In this document: positions 1 to 6,251 of the stretch, one piece after another
How positions within the stretch are numbered: position 1 is the first letter of the stretch
Layout of the letters: each line of letters begins with the position of its first letter
Source: J054 sp964613615
Lineage (GTDB): Bacteria; Pseudomonadota; Gammaproteobacteria; Steroidobacterales; GCA-2729495
Assembly (NCBI GenBank): GCA_964613615.1
Contig: CAZTIB010000196.1
Location: 1-6,251, forward strand
Direction: 5' to 3'
DNA length: 6,251 nucleotides
Position numbers and translations under genes: made by a program
Notes under the pieces: generated by a model
Database searches by the model: none
Told to the model about the DNA's origin: nothing
Seen by the model: only the letters and a program-made list of their open reading frames with translations

Positions 1-968
1 CCGGGCATCAGCTGGTCGGTGAGCTCTACCACAGACATCTTCACGCCCAGCGCGTCGTACACGCAGGCCATCTCCAGACCAATGATGCCGCCGCCTACCA
101 CCAGCATACGCTCGGGCAGGTCGCGCAGTTCCAGCGCCCCGGTGGAATCGATGATCCGCGGATCGTCCGGAAGGTCCGGCAGCATCGCCACTTCGGAACC
201 CGCGGCAATGATGCACTGGCGAAACGCGATGACCGTGTCGCCCTGCTCACCGGTTACCTGCAGGTGATGCGGGGACAGGAAACGCCCCTCGCCGTGCACT
301 ACCGTCACTTCGCGCTGCTTGGCCAGGCTGGAAAGGCCTCCCACCAGCCGGTTGACGACTTTGTCTTTCCAGCCGCGCAGTGCGTCCCTGTCGATCTCAG
401 GCGCCCCGAAACGGATGCCGCAATCGGCCATCTCCTCCGTTTCTTCAACCACGCGCGCGGCATGCAGCAGAGCCTTCGACGGAATGCAGCCCACATTCAG
501 GCAGACCCCGCCCAGTACGGGCCAGCGCTCTACCAGTGTGACTTTCAGTCCCAGGTCCGCGGCGCGAAACGCCGCCGTGTAGCCGCCCGGGCCGGCGCCG
601 AGCACGACAACTTCCGCTTCCTGGTCCACCTTGCCGTCGTAGCCGCCCGCAAGGGCGGGCGCCGGCGCGGCGGGCGTGTCTGCCGGTGCTTCTGCAGTGT
701 CTGCCGGCACACTCGCAACAGTGGTCTCACTGGCCACCACACGCGCAATGAGAGTACCCGTTGATACCTTGTCACCCACCGCCACCAGCATTTCCGTCAC
801 GCTGCCGGCCATCGGCGACGGCACTTCCATCGCCGCCTTGTCGCTCTCCAGCGTGATCAGCGGGTCTTCGGCGGCCACCGTGTCGCCCGCCTGCGCGTGG
901 ACTTCGATGATCTCGACATCCTCAAACTCACCGAGGTCGGGCACGAAGATGTCCTGGGGCGCATTCAT
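1..968 (-). CDS. lpdA: Dihydrolipoamide dehydrogenase (E3) with N-terminal lipoyl domain, 3' part missing
   Basis: E3 of the pyruvate dehydrogenase complex: a cytoplasmic FAD enzyme that reoxidises dihydrolipoyl groups and reduces NAD+. The ATG at 968 opens a frame that stays open to the window edge, giving 322 complete codons. Residues 5-78 form a lipoyl domain with the lipoylation site ESDKA at Lys44. An Ala/Pro linker follows (about 82-113). Then come the FAD-binding GAGPGG (124-129), the redox disulfide CLNVGC (Cys156 and Cys161, followed by IPSK) and the NAD-binding GGGIIG (292-297). The rest of the NAD domain and the C-terminal interface domain with the catalytic His-Glu pair lie outside the window. 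The gene starts 9 bp after the aceF stop, so it belongs to the PDH operon. E3s with a fused lipoyl domain are known from several beta- and gammaproteobacteria. Specific service to PDH, rather than to all 2-oxo acid complexes, is inferred from position. Confidence 0.97.
   Translation of the reverse strand, partial: MNAPQDIFVPDLGEFEDVEIIEVHAQAGDTVAAEDPLITLESDKAAMEVPSPMAGSVTEMLVAVGDKVSTGTLIARVVASETTVASVPADTAEAPADTPAAPAPALAGGYDGKVDQEAEVVVLGAGPGGYTAAFRAADLGLKVTLVERWPVLGGVCLNVGCIPSKALLHAARVVEETEEMADCGIRFGAPEIDRDALRGWKDKVVNRLVGGLSSLAKQREVTVVHGEGRFLSPHHLQVTGEQGDTVIAFRQCIIAAGSEVAMLPDLPDDPRIIDSTGALELRDLPERMLVVGGGIIGLEMACVYDALGVKMSVVELTDQLMP
666..707 (-). repeat. Two 21-bp units coding PADTAEA-PADTPAA in the LpdA linker
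   Basis: LpdA residues 88-101 consist of two seven-residue units, PADTAEA and PADTPAA. The DNA shares the block GTGTCTGCCGG at 676-686 and 697-707 (plus strand). It is a small in-frame duplication within the flexible Ala/Pro linker that lets the lipoyl domain swing. Copy number probably varies between strains. Confidence 0.6.
735..956 (-). repeat. Lipoyl module of LpdA
   Basis: Codes for LpdA residues 5-78. It is one of three homologous lipoyl-domain copies in this operon. Its core at 812-863 differs from the first AceF copy (2480-2531) at four of 52 bases. Confidence 0.85.
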
Positions 969-975
969 ATCCTTG

Positions 976-979
976 CCTC
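976..979 (-). promoter_or_regulatory. Ribosome binding site of lpdA, overlapping the aceF stop codon
   Basis: The last two bases of the aceF TGA begin the GAGG that lies 7 nt before the lpdA ATG. The overlap suggests that translation of E2 and E3 is coupled. A second AAGGA (974-970) is too close to the ATG to be the main site. Confidence 0.5.
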
Positions 980-2636
980 AGCTGCCCAGCAGGACGCGGT
1001 CTGCGTCGGCCAGCACACTGCGCAGATAGGTGGTGAAACGCACGCCAGTGGCGCCGTCGATGACCCGGTGATCATAAGACAGGGACAGCGGCAGAATCAG
1101 GCGCGGTACAAACTCGCCTTCCTGGTACACCGGGCGGTAGTCCGAACGTCCGACACCGAGGATCGCGACTTCCGGCGCATTGATGATGGGCGTGAAGTGC
1201 GTGCCGCCGATACCGCCGAGGCTGGACACGGTAAAAGTCCCGCCCTGCATCTCGTTTACCGTCATCTTGCCTTCCCGGGCCTTCTCGCTCAGCGTGCCCA
1301 GCTCCTGCGCGATGCTCATGACGTCTTTCAGATCCACGTCGCGAATGACCGGCACGACCAGGCCGTTCGGCGTATCGGCGGCAAAGCCTATGTGGAAGTA
1401 ATGCTTCCAGACCAGGCTCTTCTGATCTTCCGCCATGGAGGTGTTGAACTGCGGGAATTCCTTCAACGCAATTACCACGGCTTTGATGATGAAGGCCAGG
1501 GGCGTGAGCCTGACATCGTTGGCGGCTGCGGCCTCTTTCAGCTTCTTGCGCCGTGCTTCAATGTCGGTGATGTCCGCCTCGTCGAACTGCGTGACATGCG
1601 GGTAGTTCAGCCAGCTCGCCTGCAGTCGCGGGCCGGAGATCTTCTGAATGCGGCCGAGGGGCTTGACCTCGATCTCGCCAAACTTGGCAAAGTCCACCAC
1701 GGGCACGGCCGGCAGTGCGCCGCCGGCGGGTGCCGCGGTCTGGCCGGACAGCACAGCTTTCACGAAGGCCTTGATATCGTCTTGCAGCACCCGGCCCTTT
1801 TCGCCGCGGCCCTTCACCTGCCCGAGGTCCACGCCCAGCTCGCGGGCTAACTTGCGGACCGCGGGACTGGCGTGAGCTTTGCCGAAAGTCGCTTCGTTAA
1901 TGGGCGGCAAGCCCCGCGCGGCCGTTGGCGCGGGCTGGGGCGGCGCAGGCGATGGCCTTGCAGGGGGCTGGGCCGGCGCGGCCCCTCCGGCTGGCGATGA
2001 TGTGTCGAAAGCCGGTTTGATGGTCGCAGTGTCGTCGGCGGCTACTGTCTCGCCTGCCGCCACCTGCACCTCGGCAATGAGCCCACCGGCGGCAATCTGA
2101 CCGCCGGCCGTCGCCGCTACCGACATGACCTTGCCGGCCACCGGCGATGGCACATCCATCGCGGCCTTGTCCGTCTCCAGCGTAATCAGCGGGTCGTCCA
2201 CCGCGATCACGTCACCCACCTGGACATGCACTTCGGTGATATCGGCGGCGTCGAAGTCGCCCAGGTCCGGCACCCGAACCGGTTGCGGCCCGGCCGCCGC
2301 TGCAAGCCCCGATGTCGCTGCCGGGCCTGCGGATGCTGACGCGGTTGCCGGCGGGGCTTCGGCCGCGGGTGGCGGCGCTGCATCGCCAGGCGCCTCGGCC
2401 GGCTCGAGCACCGCGATGACGTGTCCCTCGGACACGCGTGCGCCTGCGGCTACGCTCACCTCGGCCACCGTACCGGCCACCGGCGACGGCACTTCCATCG
2501 CGGCCTTGTCGGTCTCCAGCGTAATCAGCGGATCTTCCAGTTGCACCTGATCGCCGGCCTTCACGTGCACCTCGACGACTTCCACGTCGTCGAAGTCTCC
2601 CAGGTCAGGGATTCGAACTTCCTGGCGGCTACTCAT
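978..2636 (-). CDS. aceF: Pyruvate dehydrogenase E2, dihydrolipoamide acetyltransferase
   Basis: Core subunit of the pyruvate dehydrogenase complex; it transfers acetyl groups from the lipoyl arm to CoA. The 552-residue protein has lipoyl domain 1 (about 5-78, ETDKA, Lys44), an Ala/Pro linker, lipoyl domain 2 (about 119-192, ETDKA, Lys157) and a second Ala/Pro linker. Next are the peripheral subunit-binding domain (about 255-292, starting HASPAVRKLARELGV), which holds E1 and E3, and the catalytic domain (about 328-552). The active-site motif DHRVIDG carries His523 and Asp527. The ATG at 2636 is chosen because lipoyl domain 1 begins within a few residues and a GAGGAG lies 11 nt upstream. E. 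coli AceF has three lipoyl domains; this one has two. Residues 187-206, just after domain 2, look like an extra half lipoyl module lacking the lysine. The gene lies 20 bp after aceE and 9 bp before lpdA. Confidence 0.98.
   Translation of the reverse strand: MSSRQEVRIPDLGDFDDVEVVEVHVKAGDQVQLEDPLITLETDKAAMEVPSPVAGTVAEVSVAAGARVSEGHVIAVLEPAEAPGDAAPPPAAEAPPATASASAGPAATSGLAAAAGPQPVRVPDLGDFDAADITEVHVQVGDVIAVDDPLITLETDKAAMDVPSPVAGKVMSVAATAGGQIAAGGLIAEVQVAAGETVAADDTATIKPAFDTSSPAGGAAPAQPPARPSPAPPQPAPTAARGLPPINEATFGKAHASPAVRKLARELGVDLGQVKGRGEKGRVLQDDIKAFVKAVLSGQTAAPAGGALPAVPVVDFAKFGEIEVKPLGRIQKISGPRLQASWLNYPHVTQFDEADITDIEARRKKLKEAAAANDVRLTPLAFIIKAVVIALKEFPQFNTSMAEDQKSLVWKHYFHIGFAADTPNGLVVPVIRDVDLKDVMSIAQELGTLSEKAREGKMTVNEMQGGTFTVSSLGGIGGTHFTPIINAPEVAILGVGRSDYRPVYQEGEFVPRLILPLSLSYDHRVIDGATGVRFTTYLRSVLADADRVLLGS
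2061..2282 (-). repeat. Second lipoyl module of AceF
   Basis: Codes for AceF residues 119-192. Its core at 2141-2192 differs from the first AceF module (2480-2531) at three of 52 bases. The C-terminal end runs into an extra lipoyl-like stretch (2078-2019). Confidence 0.85.
2403..2624 (-). repeat. First lipoyl module of AceF
   Basis: Codes for AceF residues 5-78. Its core at 2480-2531 is nearly identical in DNA to the cores of the second AceF module and the LpdA module. Confidence 0.85.
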
Positions 2637-2647
2637 TCAGCGCGTCG

Positions 2648-2653
2648 CTCCTC
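2648..2653 (-). promoter_or_regulatory. Ribosome binding site of aceF
   Basis: GAGGAG on the minus strand lies in the 20-bp aceE-aceF gap, 11 nt before the aceF ATG. The spacing is slightly long, but the match is strong and fixes the start. Confidence 0.65.
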
Positions 2654-2656
2654 GTC

Positions 2657-5326
2657 TCAACGGGTCACAGGATCCGGCTGGTCCGGATCGATGGCCAGCC
2701 TGGTCATCGCGTCACTGACCGTACCCGCGTCGACCGATCCCTCTTCCGCCAGTGACTTCAAGGCCGCGACGACCACGTGGCGCCGGTCGACCTCGAAGAA
2801 ATCCCGCAGCGCCTTGCGCGAGTCGCTGCGCCCGTAACCGTCCGTTCCCAGCACCCGGTAACGGCCGGGAATCCACTGGCGAATCTGGTCGGCCAATGAC
2901 TTCATGTAGTCCGTCGCGACGACGAACGGCCCCTCCTGATCGCCGAGCAGCTGCGTCACATAGGCTTTTCGCGGCGTCTGCTCGGGGTGCATCAGGTTCC
3001 AGCGTTCGCACGCCAGGCCATCGCGGCGCAGTTCGTTAAAGCTGGTCACGCTCCAGACATCGGCCGGGACGCCGTAATCAGCTTCGAGGATCTCAGCGGC
3101 AGCGCGGACCTCGCCGAGAATCGTCCCGGCGCCGAGCAACTGCACGCGGACTTTCCCGCGCCCGCCGGTGCTGAGGGGGTACATGCCCTTGAGTATCCCG
3201 CCTTCCGCACCCCTGGGCATGGCCGGCTGCGCGTAGGCCTCGTTCATCGTGGTGATGTAATAGAAGACACGCTCCTGCTTCTCGACCATGCGGCGCAGAC
3301 CGTCCTGGATGATCACAGCGAGTTCGTAGCCGTAGGCCGGATCGTAGGCGCGGCAGTTCGGCACGGTGGAAGCCAGCAGGTGGCTGTGGCCATCCTGGTG
3401 CTGCAGGCCCTCGCCAGCCAGGGTCGTGCGGCCGGCGGTGCCGCCGATCAGAAACCCGCGCGCCTGCATGTCACCGCCGGCCCAGATGAAATCGCCAACG
3501 CGCTGAAATCCAAACATCGAGTAAAAGATGTAGAACGGAATCATCTGCACGCCGTGGTTCGCGTAAGCCGTGCCCGCGGCAATCCAGGAACACAAGGCGC
3601 CGGCCTCGTTGATGCCTTCCTGCAGGATCTGGCCGCCCTTGTCCTCGCGGTAGTACATGAGCTGCTCACGATCTACCGGCGTATATAGCTGGCCCATGGA
3701 CGAGTAGATACCAATCTGGCGGAACATACCCTCCATGCCGAAGGTGCGCGCCTCATCCGGCACGATGGGCACCACGTGCTTGCCAATGTTCTTGTCCCGC
3801 ACCAGGGTCGTCAGAATGCGCACCAGTGCCATCGTGGTAGAGATCGCGCGCTCGCCGGTGCCTTCCAGTTGCGTCTTGAAAGACTCCAGCGGCGGAGCTT
3901 TCAGCGCCGGCGCGTCGGCGATGCGCACCGGCAGGAACCCGCCCAGGGACTCGCGGCGCGCGCGCATGTAGCGCAGCTCCTCACTGTCTTCGGCCGGCCG
4001 GTAATACGGCACCTTGTCGATGTCTTCATCGGAGATCGGAATATTGAAACGGTCACGAAAGGCCTTCAGGTCGTCGACGTCCAGCTTCTTGGCCTGGTGC
4101 GCCGTCATCTTGCCTTCGGCGAGTTCGCCCATACCGAAACCCTTGACGGTCTTCGCCAGGATCACCACCGGCCGGCCTTTGTGGTTCACGGCACGGTGGT
4201 ACGCAGCATGCACCTTGATGGTATCCAGGCCGCCGCGCTTCAGCCGCCAGATTTCCTCGTCGGACATGTTCGCGACCATCTCTTTCAGCTGCGGGTAGCG
4301 ACCGAAGAAATGCTCGCGCACGTAGGCGCCGCCCAGCGCCTTGAAGTTCTGGTACTCGCCGTCGACACATTCTTCCATGACGCGCTGCAGGTAACCGCCG
4401 TCGTCGCGCCCGAGCAGCGGGTCCCAGTTGCTGCCCCAGAGCACCTTGATCACGGCCCAGCCGGCGCCGCGGAAAGCGGCCTCCAGTTCCTGGATGATCT
4501 TGCCGTTGCCCCGCACCGGACCGTCCAGCCGCTGCAAATTGCAGTTGATCACGAAAACCAGGTTGTCGAGTTTCTCGCTCACCGGCATGGTCAGGGCGCC
4601 CATGGATTCCGGCTCGTCCGTTTCGCCATCGCCAAGGAAGCACCAGATCTTGCGGTCGCTGGGTTCGGCCAGGCCACGGTGCTCCATGTAGCGCATGAAG
4701 CGCGCCTGGTAGATCGCCATCATCGGCCCGAGACCCATGGACACCGTGGGAAACTGCCAGAATTCCGGCATCAGCCACGGGTGGGGATAAGACGTGAGCC
4801 CGTCGCCCTTCCCCGCCACCTCCTGACGGAAATGATTCAGCTGATTTTCAGTCAACCGCCCTTCCAGGTAAGCGCGGGCATAGATGCCGGGCGATGAGTG
4901 GCCCTGGATGAAGACCATGTCGCCGCCCTGCTCCGCAGTCGGGGCGCGCCAGAAATGATTGAAGCCCACCTCGTACAGGGCCGCAGCGGAGGCATAGCTG
5001 GCGATATGGCCACCGTACTCGGCGCTGCGCCGGTTGGCCTGCACCACCATCGCCATCGCGTTCCAGCGTATGTAGGCCTCGATCCGGCGCTCCAGGGCAC
5101 GGTCACCGGGATACTCCGGCTGCTGATGAACGGGGATCGTATTCAGATACGCGGTGGTTGCGCTGTAAGGCAGGTAGGCGCCGGACCGCCGCGCGTGGTC
5201 GATCATGCTGTTCAGCAGGAAGTGCGCCCGGTCCGTCCCATGGGCCTGCAGCACAGAATCCATCGACTCGATCCACTCCTGGGTTTCCTGAGGGTCGATA
5301 TCGTCGAAACGGTTGAATTCGGCCAA
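2657..5326 (-). CDS. aceE: Pyruvate dehydrogenase E1, homodimeric type
   Basis: Thiamine-diphosphate enzyme that decarboxylates pyruvate and acetylates the lipoyl lysines of E2; first gene of the operon. With the TTG start at 5326 the protein has 889 residues, close to the 887 of E. coli AceE. The ThDP/Mg signature GDG (232-234) through NCN (261-263) is intact. The motif QEGINEAGA carries Glu574, the counterpart of the cofactor-activating E. coli Glu571. Active-site histidines are seen in GGHIASY (His107), QGHSSPG (His143) and GLQHQDGHSH (His643). The C-terminal transketolase-like domain contains LGTDGYGRSDSR and is complete. The same frame extends upstream to an ATG at 5422 (921 residues), but the added 32 residues are Arg-rich and unlike AceE N-termini, which begin near the DIDPQETQEW segment. 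No better in-frame start was found. Family and function are certain; the exact start is not. Confidence 0.96.
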   Translation of the reverse strand: MAEFNRFDDIDPQETQEWIESMDSVLQAHGTDRAHFLLNSMIDHARRSGAYLPYSATTAYLNTIPVHQQPEYPGDRALERRIEAYIRWNAMAMVVQANRRSAEYGGHIASYASAAALYEVGFNHFWRAPTAEQGGDMVFIQGHSSPGIYARAYLEGRLTENQLNHFRQEVAGKGDGLTSYPHPWLMPEFWQFPTVSMGLGPMMAIYQARFMRYMEHRGLAEPSDRKIWCFLGDGETDEPESMGALTMPVSEKLDNLVFVINCNLQRLDGPVRGNGKIIQELEAAFRGAGWAVIKVLWGSNWDPLLGRDDGGYLQRVMEECVDGEYQNFKALGGAYVREHFFGRYPQLKEMVANMSDEEIWRLKRGGLDTIKVHAAYHRAVNHKGRPVVILAKTVKGFGMGELAEGKMTAHQAKKLDVDDLKAFRDRFNIPISDEDIDKVPYYRPAEDSEELRYMRARRESLGGFLPVRIADAPALKAPPLESFKTQLEGTGERAISTTMALVRILTTLVRDKNIGKHVVPIVPDEARTFGMEGMFRQIGIYSSMGQLYTPVDREQLMYYREDKGGQILQEGINEAGALCSWIAAGTAYANHGVQMIPFYIFYSMFGFQRVGDFIWAGGDMQARGFLIGGTAGRTTLAGEGLQHQDGHSHLLASTVPNCRAYDPAYGYELAVIIQDGLRRMVEKQERVFYYITTMNEAYAQPAMPRGAEGGILKGMYPLSTGGRGKVRVQLLGAGTILGEVRAAAEILEADYGVPADVWSVTSFNELRRDGLACERWNLMHPEQTPRKAYVTQLLGDQEGPFVVATDYMKSLADQIRQWIPGRYRVLGTDGYGRSDSRKALRDFFEVDRRHVVVAALKSLAEEGSVDAGTVSDAMTRLAIDPDQPDPVTR

Positions 5327-5330
5327 GTTG

Positions 5331-5335
5331 CTTCC
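5331..5335 (-). promoter_or_regulatory. Weak ribosome binding site supporting the aceE TTG start
   Basis: GGAAG lies 4 nt before the TTG at 5326, with its GGA core 7 nt away. The match is partial, but it sits where the protein family predicts the N-terminus, and no in-frame ATG or GTG exists near this point. Confidence 0.4.
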
Positions 5336-5409
5336 GGTTGTTGTTCGCGCAGTGCTGCCGACTGACCGGGCAAGCCTGCCGCGCCTCCGTTCCCGGGACC
5401 GCGGGGCCA

Positions 5410-5442
5410 GCGCGAGCTGCATGCAATCCCGGCGCGAGCGCC
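5410..5442. repeat. Paired GCGCGAGC repeats and small palindromes in the aceE leader
   Basis: GCGCGAGC occurs at 5410-5417 and again at 5432-5439, 22 bp apart, which is about two helical turns. The palindrome TGCATGCA (5418-5425) sits between them, and the second copy lies in the inverted repeat GGCGC-GA-GCGCC (5431-5442). The sequence facts are direct. A role as operator or RNA hairpin in the leader is a guess. Confidence 0.3.
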
Positions 5443-5463
5443 GCCATGTCTGCTAAAGCCCGG

Positions 5464-5469
5464 TATGAT
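5464..5469 (+). promoter_or_regulatory. Candidate -10 box of the aminopeptidase gene
   Basis: TATGAT matches the sigma-70 -10 consensus in five of six bases and lies 35 bp before the ATG. A start near 5476 would leave a leader of about 29 nt. No good -35 box is found at 16-18 bp spacing (the 17-bp position reads CCGCCA), so an activator or another sigma factor may be needed. It overlaps the proposed aceE -10 on the other strand. Confidence 0.35.
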
Positions 5470-5493
5470 CGGCGTCCAGCCAAGACCGGTCAA
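5465..5493 (-). promoter_or_regulatory. Candidate sigma-70 promoter of the aceE-aceF-lpdA operon
   Basis: On the minus strand TTGACC (5493-5488, five of six consensus bases) is followed after exactly 17 bp by GATCAT (5470-5465, four of six). Transcription would start near 5458, giving an aceE leader of about 130 nt. It is the best minus-strand pair seen between the genes. The prediction is from hexamer matches only. Confidence 0.4.
5484..5491. promoter_or_regulatory. 8-bp palindrome GACCGGTC, possible operator
   Basis: A perfect 8-bp palindrome covers part of the proposed aceE -35 box and lies in the early leader of the aminopeptidase transcript. A repressor here could affect both genes. The site is short and could be chance in GC-rich DNA. 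It does not match the PdhR operator (TGGT, three bases, ACCA). Confidence 0.2.
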
Positions 5494-5504
5494 GCCGTAT
5501 ACCC

Positions 5505-6251
5505 ATGACAAAACTCCTGCCAGCGCCGGAATTTCCACGTCTTAGTCAAAGCCTGGGACCAGTTTCCAAAGCTGCGCTCGCCGGCGTGGATCATGCCGTG
5601 GTGGTGTTGCCCTGCAAACCGCGGGCAAGTGACTGGAACCAGGTGCCCGGCAGCGCCCAGCTGCGGGCGGCTGCGCGCCGGGCCAGCGCCGATGCGGTGG
5701 TCCGGGGACGACTCGATAACAAGCGCGGCACCGGCCTCAGCGTGCACCGCGCGCCGACAGGCGAGCCTTCACGGTTTGAACTGCTAGGCCTGGCGGGCGA
5801 ACTCATGGCAACGGCCCTGGCAGACCAGCCGCGCAGTATTGCCGTGCTCCTGCCCGGTCTCAAGGCCGAGCTTGCCCAGGCCATGGCCGAGGCCCTGCTG
5901 CTGGCAGCCCATGCCCACGCCTTCAGGATGCCCCGGTTCAAGAGCAAGGCCGCCGGCGACAAGAGCTTGAGACGCATTCGCCTCCTCGGCCTGCCTGCGC
6001 GGCTTGAGCTGGCTGCAACGGAAATCGCCGCCCGCGCCCAGAATCTCGCGCGCTGGCTGACCGCGCTGCCGCCGAACCAGCTCGATGCACCGGCCTACAA
6101 GACACTCGCGACAGAACTCGCGCGGGAATACGGCTGGAAAACACGCTGGTTGGGTGAAAGCCAGCTGCGCAAAGCAGGGGCCGGCGCTTTTCTCGCCGTC
6201 TGCCAGGGCAACGCATCGCGGGACGCCGGCATCCTGCACCTGCGCTACCAA
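5505..6251 (+). CDS. M17-family leucyl aminopeptidase, N-terminal part only (PepA-like)
   Basis: A frame opens at the ATG at 5505 and has no stop before the window edge, giving 249 codons. An in-frame TGA at 5466-5468 and no other start in between make this ATG the start. Residues 1-170 form a poorly conserved, Ala/Arg-rich N-terminal domain. From about 172 the sequence matches the entry to the M17 catalytic domain: ATEIAARAQNLARWLTALPP, then NQLDAPAYK and an AGAGAFLAVCQG segment, as in the family pattern of an NxP-like turn followed by GxGAxLAVxQGS. M17 enzymes are cytoplasmic, two-metal aminopeptidases that recycle peptides. The lysine, aspartate and glutamate metal ligands lie in the missing C-terminal half, so activity cannot be judged. 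It could be a PepA or PepB type, hence no symbol. It is divergent from aceE with 178 bp between the starts. No Shine-Dalgarno sequence is evident. Confidence 0.85.
   Translation, partial: MTKLLPAPEFPRLSQSLGPVSKAALAGVDHAVVVLPCKPRASDWNQVPGSAQLRAAARRASADAVVRGRLDNKRGTGLSVHRAPTGEPSRFELLGLAGELMATALADQPRSIAVLLPGLKAELAQAMAEALLLAAHAHAFRMPRFKSKAAGDKSLRRIRLLGLPARLELAATEIAARAQNLARWLTALPPNQLDAPAYKTLATELAREYGWKTRWLGESQLRKAGAGAFLAVCQGNASRDAGILHLRYQ

Noticed and set aside
897..1850. 317-codon plus-strand open frame opposite aceF
   Set aside because: It lies wholly antisense to aceF with its conserved catalytic domain. Long antisense frames are usual in GC-rich coding DNA, and its translation shows no recognisable domain.
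3776..4897. 373-codon plus-strand open frame opposite aceE
   Set aside because: It is antisense to well-conserved aceE sequence, rich in His, Arg and Ala as expected of a mirror frame, with no family motif.
5431..5442. Intrinsic terminator between the genes
   Set aside because: The stem has only five pairs with a two-base loop and no T-run on either strand; the flanking genes diverge, so no terminator is expected.
5103..5447. Out-of-frame minus-strand reading frame from ATG 5447 overlapping the aceE start, as a regulatory upstream ORF
   Set aside because: No ribosome binding site precedes it, most of it overlaps aceE codons, and the composition looks like a shifted-frame shadow.
5480..5495. 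PdhR-type operator near the aceE promoter
   Set aside because: The palindrome GACCGGTC lacks the TGGT-N3-ACCA arrangement of PdhR sites.
5784..6251. Minus-strand open frame at the right edge
   Set aside because: It is opposite the plus-strand M17 aminopeptidase frame, which has family motifs; the minus-strand translation has none.

Overview
The window is a GC-rich stretch of bacterial chromosome carrying a pyruvate dehydrogenase (PDH) operon on the minus strand and the start of a divergent peptidase gene on the plus strand. The operon reads right to left: aceE (E1, TTG start at 5326), aceF (E2, 2636 to 978) and the first 322 codons of lpdA (E3, from 968 off the left edge). On the right, an M17-family leucyl aminopeptidase gene starts at 5505 and runs off the right edge with 249 codons in view. 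No RNA genes, mobile elements, CRISPR arrays or integration sites were seen.

The organism is most likely a high-GC proteobacterium, probably gammaproteobacterial, with betaproteobacterial second choice. The reasons are the single-chain AceE-type E1 (not the split alpha/beta E1), an E2 with tandem lipoyl domains and an E3 with its own N-terminal lipoyl domain. No genus can be named from this.

The three PDH genes are packed tightly (20 bp between aceE and aceF, 9 bp between aceF and lpdA) and are surely co-transcribed. Their products build one complex. E1 decarboxylates pyruvate on thiamine diphosphate and acetylates a lipoyl lysine, E2 passes the acetyl group to CoA, and E3 reoxidises the lipoyl group with FAD and NAD+. 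All the catalytic residues that fall inside the window are present.

The 178-bp gap between aceE and the peptidase gene holds the only regulatory DNA. I see oppositely oriented promoter-like hexamers whose -10 boxes overlap, an 8-bp palindrome over the proposed aceE -35 box, and a GC-rich aceE leader of about 130 nt with paired 8-bp repeats.

This is mostly a well-known, ordinary region, and I found no convincing new biological system. The points most worth a second look are the near-identical DNA of the three lipoyl modules, a possible leftover half lipoyl module inside AceF, the unusual TTG start of aceE, and the shared divergent promoter region.
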